DNA of 31,384 nt from JBCBZH01 sp039815415. GTDB lineage: Bacteria; Bacteroidota; Rhodothermia; Rhodothermales; Rubricoccaceae. The DNA is taken from positions 1-31,384 of the forward strand of contig JBCBZH010000017.1 in NCBI GenBank assembly GCA_039815415.1, in the 5' to 3' direction. The position numbers were made by a program, and so were the translations under genes. The notes beneath the pieces are model-generated. The model was not told the DNA's origin and did no database searches. It saw only the letters and a list, made by a program, of their open reading frames with translations. Below, in pieces: positions 25,991-31,384 of this stretch; position 1 is the first letter of the stretch; every line of letters begins with the position of its first letter.

Positions 25991-26875
25991 ATGCGTACGC
26001 TGATTCTTGCCCTCACTCTCATCGCTCCGGCGGTGGCGGCCCAGACGCTTCAGGAGGCCCGTGCCCTGTTCCAGAGCGAGCAGTGGCCCGATGCCCTCGA
26101 GGCGTATCAGCAGATCACAGAGCGGGAGCCCGAGAACGGGCTGGCGCGGTACTGGCTCGGACGCACCCACCAGCAACTCGGCAACGATCCCGAGGCCATC
26201 GCGGCCCTGCGCCAGCTCGAGGCCAGCGGCGCGCCGCCCATCGTGCAGATCTACCTGGCGGGGTCGTATGCCCGGATGCAGGACGCGGACGCGGCCTTCG
26301 CCCGGCTCGACTCGGCCGTCGCGGTGGGCTTTGCCAACGTCGCGCTGTTGAACACCGAGCCTCTGCTCGAGCCGTTGCGCGAGGAGGCACGCTTCGAGGC
26401 CATCGTTGAGGGCGCGCAGCGCAACACGACTCCGTGTATGTACAGTGAGCCGTTTCGGCAGTTCGACTTCTGGGTTGGCTCCTGGGAGGTTCGCAACCCG
26501 CAGGGGCAGGTGGTGGGCACCAACGAGATCGAGCTGGCGGAACAGGGGTGCTTCCTGGTAGAGCGCTGGACCGGCGCCAATGGCAACACGGGCACCAGCA
26601 CCAACTACTACGACCCCGGCACGGGCCAGTGGAACCAGCTCTGGATTGCCGCGGGCGGCAGCCACACGATGTACCGGGGTGTGTTCGACGACGGGGCGAT
26701 GCGGTTCGAGGGCACGCAGACCCTGATGACTGGCGCTACCAACACCATGCGGATGACGTTCACGCCAAACGAGGATGGCAGCGTCCGGCAGTTCATCGAG
26801 TCCAGCACCGATGGAGGCGAAACATGGACTCCCAGCTTCGACGGCACCTACGTCCGCCAGCCCGAGTCGCCCTGA
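25991..26875 (+). CDS. Exported TPR plus DUF1579-like barrel protein 2
   Basis: A 294-residue protein with a signal peptide (MRTLILALTLIAPAVAAQ). Residues 18-120 are three TPR-like helix pairs (LQEARALFQSEQWPDALEAYQQI, LARYWLGRTHQQLGNDPEAIAAL, IVQIYLAGSYARMQDADAAFARL). Residues 150-294 are a second barrel beginning QFDFWVGSWEVRN and ending STDGGETWTPSFDGTYVR. So this is protein 1 with a TPR module fused in front. The start lies 6 bp after the stop of gene 1; the stop TGA overlaps the ATG of gene 3 (TGATG). The TPR part may bind a partner protein. Two 10-mer copies are inside (26210, 26530), coding RQLE and ELA. Confidence 0.8.
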   Translation: MRTLILALTLIAPAVAAQTLQEARALFQSEQWPDALEAYQQITEREPENGLARYWLGRTHQQLGNDPEAIAALRQLEASGAPPIVQIYLAGSYARMQDADAAFARLDSAVAVGFANVALLNTEPLLEPLREEARFEAIVEGAQRNTTPCMYSEPFRQFDFWVGSWEVRNPQGQVVGTNEIELAEQGCFLVERWTGANGNTGTSTNYYDPGTGQWNQLWIAAGGSHTMYRGVFDDGAMRFEGTQTLMTGATNTMRMTFTPNEDGSVRQFIESSTDGGETWTPSFDGTYVRQPESP

Positions 26876-27981
26876 TGTGCCGCCAACTCGTACTCCTTGG
26901 CACCGTTCTGCTGAGCGCGGCGTCGCTCCGTGCTCAGCCAAACGATGGCCGGGCCTTCGACCCTGGCCATGCCCTCACAGCCCCGAGCCCGCACGCCGAC
27001 TCCGCGCTTCATCAGCTCTCTGATCTGCTGGGCGTCTGGAGGGTCGAGGTGGAGACGTGGCATCCGCCCGACACCACGGCGCACCGGTCCGAGGGTCTCG
27101 CGGAGGTGACGCTGATGAACCGGGGCCACGGCTTCATGGAGCGCCGCCACACGCCGGACTACGATGCCGCCGGGACTGAGGAGCACGCGCTCACGTTGAT
27201 CTCCCACATCGCGCCGACGCAGCAGTGGATGACCTCCGAGGCGAGCAGCTACACCGAGTCCATCCTCGTCTCCGATGGCGCGTTCGAGGCCCCCGACCGG
27301 CTGGTCGTCCGGCAGGCGGTGCGTCGAGCTGGCGGCACGCGGGTGGTTCTGATCCGCACCACCTACCAGCTCGAGGGCCCAGACGCCTTTTCGGTCGAGG
27401 TCGATCAGTCCATCACGTATGGGGAGGACGGCTGGCGGCCCGTGGAGCGACGGCACTACACACGCGCCTCGGAGGCGGGCAGGCGGCCACGTGCGGCCGG
27501 AGAAGGGAGCCCCGCCGAAGGCCTGCCGCCCGAGGCGCGCCAGTTCGACTTCATCGTGGGCGAGTTCGACGCCCGGCAGCGCATGCTCGGGCCTGAGGGG
27601 TGGGTCGAGTTCGACGCGATCACCACGGGCGCCTATGCGCTCGGCGGGCACGCGATTCTGGAAACCGCGTGGTACGACTCCGACCCGAACTATCCGGATG
27701 CCGCGATGACGGCCCTTCGGCTCTACAACCGCGCCGAGCATCGCTGGGAGTCGCTGTTCATCGACAACATCAGCAACACGCACTACCGATTCGGCGGCCG
27801 ATGGGAGGATGGCCGGATGGCGCTCCATCCCTTCGACGTGCGCCTCAACGACCGGCAGGCGCGCTACATCTTCCACGCCATCCAGCCCGATCGCTACGAC
27901 TGGTACTGCGAGCTGAGCACCGACCGGGGAGCGACCTTTACCACCACCTGGACCATCAACGCCACCCGCCGTGCAGACTGA
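26875..27981 (+). CDS. Exported protein 3 with two DUF1579-like domains
   Basis: A 368-residue protein. The ATG at 26875 overlaps the preceding stop and starts a short signal peptide (MCRQLVLLGTVLLSAASLRAQ). Domain 1 (about 45-200) begins LSDLLGVWRVEVETW; domain 2 (about 222-368) begins QFDFIVGEFDARQRM and ends YDWYCELSTDRGATFTTTW. An Arg/Gly-rich linker (ASEAGRRPRAAGEGSPAEG) joins them. So it is a tandem duplication of the barrel, with the FDFWxGxW motif weakened in both. Transcribed with genes 1 and 2. The next gene overlaps its end by 11 bp. Confidence 0.75.
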   Translation: MCRQLVLLGTVLLSAASLRAQPNDGRAFDPGHALTAPSPHADSALHQLSDLLGVWRVEVETWHPPDTTAHRSEGLAEVTLMNRGHGFMERRHTPDYDAAGTEEHALTLISHIAPTQQWMTSEASSYTESILVSDGAFEAPDRLVVRQAVRRAGGTRVVLIRTTYQLEGPDAFSVEVDQSITYGEDGWRPVERRHYTRASEAGRRPRAAGEGSPAEGLPPEARQFDFIVGEFDARQRMLGPEGWVEFDAITTGAYALGGHAILETAWYDSDPNYPDAAMTALRLYNRAEHRWESLFIDNISNTHYRFGGRWEDGRMALHPFDVRLNDRQARYIFHAIQPDRYDWYCELSTDRGATFTTTWTINATRRAD

Positions 27982-28564
27982 AGCAGGCTTCCCGTCGCCC
28001 TCGCCAGCTCGTGTCCGACGCGGCCTGATCGAGCTGGCGATGGTGAGTCTTGTCCTTGTTGGTGCGCAGGCGGCGTCTGCGCAGGAGGCGCACGTGGTGG
28101 GTGATCCCGAGGTGCGAGCCCGCATCGGGGAGGCCGTGCGTGCGATCTACGATGGGGTGGACGGCTGGGGCTTCGCCTTGACGCGCGACGATGTGCTGGG
28201 CCTGGATGGAGCCCACGGGACACAGCTCCAGGGTGGCCGGGTGAACGGACATCTCCAGCGGCTCCTTGCGACGGCCTGGACCGAAGACGGCACGTACGGG
28301 GCTGAGTTCTACCTGATCGGTGATACGCTCCTTCACGTCTACGAGGCGTTCGAGTATTTCCCCGAACGGGCTCCGCCCGACGCCTGGGTTAACTTTAAAG
28401 GCTTGCCGTCCTGGGAGCGACGAACGTACTTCGAGGATGGCGAGGTCGGGTATGCAGAGGTCAAGGGGAACGGGGCCGTGCCGGGGGCGGATGGGCCCAG
28501 CCTCGAGGCCCGAGCCCGGCGCGTGCTGGCCCAGCTTCGCGTGTCTGCCGAAGAGCGTGAATAG
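27971..28564 (+). CDS. Exported protein of unknown function
   Basis: A 197-residue protein with GTG start 27971, overlapping the previous gene by 11 bp. This start gives a good signal peptide with an RVRR n-region and GLIELAMVSLVLVGAQAASA hydrophobic core, while the ATG at 28040 leaves no basic n-region. The mature part (from about QEAHVV) has a helix pair, YDGVDGWGFAL, GAEFYLIGDTLLHVYEAFEYFP and a short acidic C-terminus. No family assigned. Two facing copies of the 10-mer (28002, 28030) lie inside the signal-peptide coding part and form an 11-bp stem with an 18-nt loop. Confidence 0.6.
   Translation: MQTEAGFPSPSPARVRRGLIELAMVSLVLVGAQAASAQEAHVVGDPEVRARIGEAVRAIYDGVDGWGFALTRDDVLGLDGAHGTQLQGGRVNGHLQRLLATAWTEDGTYGAEFYLIGDTLLHVYEAFEYFPERAPPDAWVNFKGLPSWERRTYFEDGEVGYAEVKGNGAVPGADGPSLEARARRVLAQLRVSAEERE
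28001..28040. repeat. Facing pair of 10-mers inside a signal-peptide coding region
   Basis: TCGCCAGCTCG (28001-28011) and CGAGCTGGCGA (28030-28040) form a perfect 11-bp stem with an 18-nt loop inside the start region of the unknown exported protein. In an mRNA it may hinder or regulate translation. Confidence 0.8.
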
Positions 28565-28599
28565 CGACATTGCCGACGCTCCATCCTCCCGACAACGCC

Positions 28600-29220
28600 A
28601 TGCCTGCTGCTGACTACCCCTCGACTCTGTCTCGCCGCCGACTCCTTGCGCTCGGCGCGGCCTCCCCACTTGCGTTCGGCGTGGGGGCCATCGCAGAGGC
28701 ACACACCGAGTCGCCAGCTCGAGGCAAGAGGCCGATGAACGAGCTGGCGGCCTTCGACTTCATCGCAGAGTTCGATCCGATGTGGCAGCGGACTCGGATC
28801 TACACGATGGAAGTCGCACAGATGATGCCTGCGGATCGGTACAGCTATCGCCCGGTTGAGGCGGCGCGGACCTTTGCCGAGCAGGCCATGCACATCGCGT
28901 CGTCGATCTACGGCTTCTCGGCGGCCATCCGCGGCGAGCAGCTTGCGGATACGCCATCGTTCGACACCGAAGGGGCCACCAAGGAGGAGATGCTCGAGAT
29001 CCTGGACGGATCGTTCGACGTGCTGATCAACCTGCTGATCTCCCGCACGCCCGATCAGCTCGAGGAGCGCATCCGGTGGCAACGACGCACGCAGGGCGAG
29101 GCAACGCACTCGAAGCGGGGTGCCGCACTGACCGCCTGGCATCACGCCGCGCATCATCGGGCACAGATGATCGTGTACCTGCGCCTGAACGGGATTGAGC
29201 CGCCTGGCTACATCGACTGA
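28600..29220 (+). CDS. DinB-family protein with a Tat signal
   Basis: A 206-residue protein from ATG 28600; a TTG ten codons upstream is less likely. The N-terminus has a twin-arginine motif (LSRRRLLALGAASPLAFGVGA, about 10-30), so it is exported folded. The rest is a DinB four-helix bundle: FDFIAEFDPMWQRT, TFAEQAMHIASSIYG with metal ligand His98, and TAWHHAAHHRAQMIVYLRLNG (179-198), where His181/182 and 185/186 provide the other ligands, probably for Ni or Zn. DinB/YfiT-like proteins are often metal-dependent thiol transferases or hydrolases. Tat export of one is uncommon. It starts 36 bp after the preceding gene. Facing 10-mers at 28712 and 28740 flank the mature start. Confidence 0.85.
   Translation: MPAADYPSTLSRRRLLALGAASPLAFGVGAIAEAHTESPARGKRPMNELAAFDFIAEFDPMWQRTRIYTMEVAQMMPADRYSYRPVEAARTFAEQAMHIASSIYGFSAAIRGEQLADTPSFDTEGATKEEMLEILDGSFDVLINLLISRTPDQLEERIRWQRRTQGEATHSKRGAALTAWHHAAHHRAQMIVYLRLNGIEPPGYID
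28712..28749. repeat. Facing pair of 10-mers behind the Tat signal
   Basis: CGCCAGCTCG (28712-28721) and CGAGCTGGCG (28740-28749) form a 10-bp perfect stem with an 18-nt loop, the same loop length as the pair at 28001-28040, again next to the signal-peptide cleavage region of the gene. The stretch codes SPARGKRPMNELA. Confidence 0.8.
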
Positions 29221-29227
29221 TACATCT

Positions 29228-29671
29228 ATGAAACAGCTTCAGTCCGTGCTCCTCGCGGGCCTTCTTCTTGTTGGGCTCTCAGCCTGCGCGTCCTCTAGTC
29301 CCGCTTCGTCGTCCGCTCGACCCGACACCGTGCTGGCAACCGACTTCATGCGGACGCTTCCCGGCCAGCAAGCCGACTACCTCGAGTTCGTCCGCCTCAA
29401 CTGGATGGCGGCTCGGGAGGCCGCGATGGAGGAGGGCGCCGTGGTGCGCTACGAGGTCCTCACCCGAGAGCCCGTTGAGGGCGAGTGGGACGTGATTCTG
29501 ATTACGGAGTACGCCAGCCCGCAGGCCTACGCCGACCGCGAGGCCATCTTCCAGCGGCTCTTCGAGCGGCCCGAGCTGGCGATGAAGCGCGTCAACGGCA
29601 AGGGGCCGCGCGACATGGCGGCCTTCACGACGGAGAGCGAGGTTTCGGTTACCCGGTTCGCTCCGCGATAG
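29228..29671 (+). CDS. Small lipoprotein with a dimeric alpha/beta-barrel-like domain
   Basis: A 147-residue protein from ATG 29228. Lipobox VGLSAC (Cys20), then a Ser/Ala linker (SSSPASSSA). The domain from about residue 36 on (DFMRTLPGQQADYLEFVRLNW, VVRYEVLTREPVEGEWDVILITEYAS, YADREAIFQRLFERPEL) has the order of a ferredoxin-like ABM-type barrel, a fold of small monooxygenases and stress proteins; no cofactor site is seen. The start lies 7 bp after the DinB stop, so it closes the plus-strand run of exported proteins. It ends 3 bp before the stop of the convergent Nudix gene. Confidence 0.7.
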   Translation: MKQLQSVLLAGLLLVGLSACASSSPASSSARPDTVLATDFMRTLPGQQADYLEFVRLNWMAAREAAMEEGAVVRYEVLTREPVEGEWDVILITEYASPQAYADREAIFQRLFERPELAMKRVNGKGPRDMAAFTTESEVSVTRFAPR

Positions 29672-29673
29672 CG

Positions 29674-30183
29674 TCAGCGGAATGTCCCGAGGTGCACCAG
29701 CCCCTCCGGGAAGCCTGCCTGGGCGTCGCGCATCAGGCGGTGCTGAAACGGCTCCGGGTAAAGCGTCATCGTTTCCAGGTCCGCCAGCTCGACGAGCCGG
29801 AGCGAGCGCAGGAGTTGGTCGTCGCCCAGTTCAGGGTCGGAGCCCAGGGCCGCGTCCTCGAGCTGGTGACCGTTGGCGAGGGTGACCTGGAAGTAGAACG
29901 AAACGGCGTGCAGCGGCGGGCGCACGAAGTCCAGCGTGTAGCGCAGCGGCCCGACCTCCACCGCCAGCCCGGTTTCTTCCAGTACCTCGCGTTTCACGCC
30001 CTCGGGCAGCGTCTCGCCGAAGTCGACGCCGCCACCGGGGGGCGTCCAGAACGTGTCCTCGCCCCAGAGCCCGGCATGTTCGGCCAGCAGGATCGCCGTC
30101 GGGTGGACGAGATCGTCGAAGAGCAGCGCGCCGACTCGGACCCGGACGCGGCCTCCGTAGGCCGAGGCCGCTTCGTCGGGCAT
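29674..30183 (-). CDS. Nudix hydrolase
   Basis: A 169-residue protein from ATG 30183; a GTG at 30198 overlaps the stop of the CTP synthase gene as GTGA and is an equally possible start that adds five residues. The Nudix box is complete: G51-x5-E57-x7-R65-E66-V-x-E69-E70-x-G72-L73. These enzymes hydrolyse nucleoside diphosphates linked to another group; the substrate is not evident. The C-terminal half (DPELGDDQLLRSLRLVELADLE) includes a copy of the 10-mer (29782). Coupled to the CTP synthase gene on the same strand, it may act on nucleotides. Confidence 0.9.
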   Translation of the reverse strand: MPDEAASAYGGRVRVRVGALLFDDLVHPTAILLAEHAGLWGEDTFWTPPGGGVDFGETLPEGVKREVLEETGLAVEVGPLRYTLDFVRPPLHAVSFYFQVTLANGHQLEDAALGSDPELGDDQLLRSLRLVELADLETMTLYPEPFQHRLMRDAQAGFPEGLVHLGTFR

Positions 30184-30194
30184 TGAGCTGGCGG

Positions 30195-31292
30195 TCACCC
30201 TTCGGCCAGCACGCGGGCTGTGGCGCGGCGGACTTTGCGCGTTCGGGTTGGGCCGACGGCTTCGGCGAGTGGGCCGTCGGTGCGCGCGTGTGCCACGGCG
30301 GCGGCCACAAACTGCACGAACAACGGGTGCGGCTCGCGCACGCGCGACCGATACTCGGGGTGAAACTGGACGCCCACAAACCAGGGGTGCGTCGGGCTGG
30401 CGGCGGCGCCATCGCCCTCGGAGGGGCGCGGCAACTCGATGATCTCCACGAGGTCCTGGTCCGGGTTGACGCCCGAGAACACCAGTCCGGCCTCGCGCAG
30501 GCGATAGCGAAGGTCGTTGTTGACCTCGAAGCGATGGCGGTGGCGTTCCTGGACGGTCTCGGCACCACCGTAGACCTCTGCCGCCAGAGACCCCTCGGTG
30601 AGCGCGCAGGTGTAGGCGCCCAGGCGCATGGTGCCGCCCTTGTCGGTCACCGTTTTCTGCTCGGCCATCATGGAGATGACGGGGAAGGCATTGTCCGGCT
30701 CGAATTCGGTCGAGTGCGCCTCCGCCAGCCCGGCCACGTTGCGAGCGAACTCGACCGTCGCGACCTGCATGCCAAGGCAGATGCCGAGGAAGGGCACGCC
30801 GCTCTCACGCGCCCACCGAACCGCCTCAATCTTGCCGTCGATGCCGCGATCCCCGAAGCCCGGTGCCACCAGCACGCCCGAGACGCCCTCGAGGTTGTCG
30901 GCCACATTGGCATCGGTCACATCGTCTGAGAGAACGGAACGCACCGAGACCTGAACGCCATTTCGGGCGCCCGCTAACAGGAAGCTCTCCGAGATGGACT
31001 TGTAGGCGTCCTGGTGCTCCACGTACTTCCCCACCAGTGCGATGATCACCTTGCCTTCCGGGTTCTTGAGGCGTCGCAGGAAGTCCACCCAATCGGAGAG
31101 GTCGGGTGTGGGATCGGCGCTGAGCGCGTCGGGCAAGTGGAGGTGGTCGAGCACCACCTCGTCGAGCTTTTGCTCGCGCAGCAGCAGCGGCACCTCGTAG
31201 ATGGACTCGGCATCGAGGGGAGGCTGCTGCGGCGGCGCCACCAGGGGCCAGCTAGCTCCAACAACGCTTGGTGACATGATCTCGAAGAACAA
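30195..31292 (-). CDS. pyrG: CTP synthase, C-terminal glutaminase half only
   Basis: From DAESIYEVPLLLREQ (31217 leftward) the sequence matches CTP synthase closely: EGKVIIALVGKYVEHQDAYKSISES, VLVAPGFGDRG, the glutaminase nucleophile in GICLGMQ, the QKTVTDKGGTMRLGAY loop, and the catalytic His/Glu in GVQFHPEY. The protein makes CTP from UTP, ATP and glutamine; this half releases ammonia. The N-terminal synthetase domain (about 270 residues) should precede DAESIYEVP, but from about 31,217 up to the window edge the frame reads unrelated sequence (APPQQPPL, SPSVVGASW) with TTG 31292 as the only nearby start and a TGA at about 31,320. The gene is truncated, interrupted or joined to foreign DNA. 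Confidence 0.85.
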   Translation of the reverse strand: MFFEIMSPSVVGASWPLVAPPQQPPLDAESIYEVPLLLREQKLDEVVLDHLHLPDALSADPTPDLSDWVDFLRRLKNPEGKVIIALVGKYVEHQDAYKSISESFLLAGARNGVQVSVRSVLSDDVTDANVADNLEGVSGVLVAPGFGDRGIDGKIEAVRWARESGVPFLGICLGMQVATVEFARNVAGLAEAHSTEFEPDNAFPVISMMAEQKTVTDKGGTMRLGAYTCALTEGSLAAEVYGGAETVQERHRHRFEVNNDLRYRLREAGLVFSGVNPDQDLVEIIELPRPSEGDGAAASPTHPWFVGVQFHPEYRSRVREPHPLFVQFVAAAVAHARTDGPLAEAVGPTRTRKVRRATARVLAEG

Positions 31293-31384
31293 ACTCTCCG
31301 GTACGTGTTTCTCGCACGCTCACACTGCTTTGGTGCCCGCTCCTCTCTTTATGTCGCGTCGATAAGATATAGCGCTCATCTTGA
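31218..31384. other. Foreign-looking sequence at the CTP synthase junction
   Basis: These 167 bp do not translate into the CTP synthase N-terminal domain in any minus-strand frame. The last 60 bases are clearly less GC rich than the rest of the window (GTCGATAAGATATAGCG). No IS inverted repeat, intein end or intron domain could be recognised. It may be the edge of an inserted element or an assembly join. Confidence 0.5.

Noticed and set aside
25415..26941. Minus-strand open frame of 508 codons
   Set aside because: It overlaps two well-supported exported-protein genes and reads as their antisense.
31218..31384. Intein or group II intron interrupting CTP synthase
   Set aside because: No HN-C/S/T splice end precedes DAESIYEVP and no domain V-like hairpin was recognised upstream of the junction.

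Overview
The window looks like chromosome of a high-GC member of the Bacteroidota/Rhodothermota branch; a Rubrivirga- or Rubricoccus-like marine bacterium would fit. The reasons are the strong G/C codon bias, many secreted proteins and lipoproteins, a type IX secretion (T9SS) C-terminal sorting domain at the end of an FG-GAP protein, an ECF sigma factor paired with a TPR-fused Ser/Thr kinase, and few clear Shine-Dalgarno sites. This placement is inference from gene content, not from a marker gene. I see no tRNA, rRNA, CRISPR array, transposase or phage gene.

Layout. 1-1168: the end of a VTC-type polyphosphate polymerase and a DUF4956 membrane protein. 1294-3172 (minus): a secreted protein and a lipoprotein serine hydrolase. 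3489-4625: polyphosphate kinase 2. 4752-5829 (minus): a small membrane protein and a secreted protein. 5998-9374 (minus): an ECF sigma factor and its partner kinase. 9645-12683: two lipoproteins, one with a von Willebrand A domain and one an RCC1 propeller, sharing almost the same N-terminus. 12684-16002: an accessory stretch with gene remnants, dispersed repeats, an SGNH hydrolase, a small membrane protein, an unknown gene and a FosA-like glyoxalase-fold protein. 16003-20733 (minus): a SUMF1-domain protein, gamma-glutamyltransferase and a two-gene ABC exporter. 20967-25072: a CadC-like membrane-bound regulator divergent from the FG-GAP/T9SS protein. 25472-29671: a tightly packed plus-strand run of six small exported proteins, three of them with the FDFWxGxW motif of DUF1579-like barrels. 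29674-31292 (minus): a Nudix hydrolase and a CTP synthase that lacks its N-terminal half.

The strongest unexplained signal is a short interspersed sequence, CGAGCTGGCG. I find it at 30 places (32 hits, because two are full 18-bp palindromes CGCCAGCTCGAGCTGGCG), about one per kb, in genes (in several reading frames) and between genes. At about 65% G+C chance predicts roughly 0.2-0.3 copies. It occurs repeatedly as close inverted pairs and lies at the edges of duplicated gene remnants. Its density resembles DNA-uptake signals or highly iterated palindromes known in other bacteria, but I know of no such element for this group.

Other points: a conserved repeat of about 170 bp with the palindrome lies just 3' of two minus-strand genes, and a partial third copy carries the decayed end of one of them. 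The CTP synthase frame changes abruptly to unrelated, less GC-rich sequence at about 31,217.
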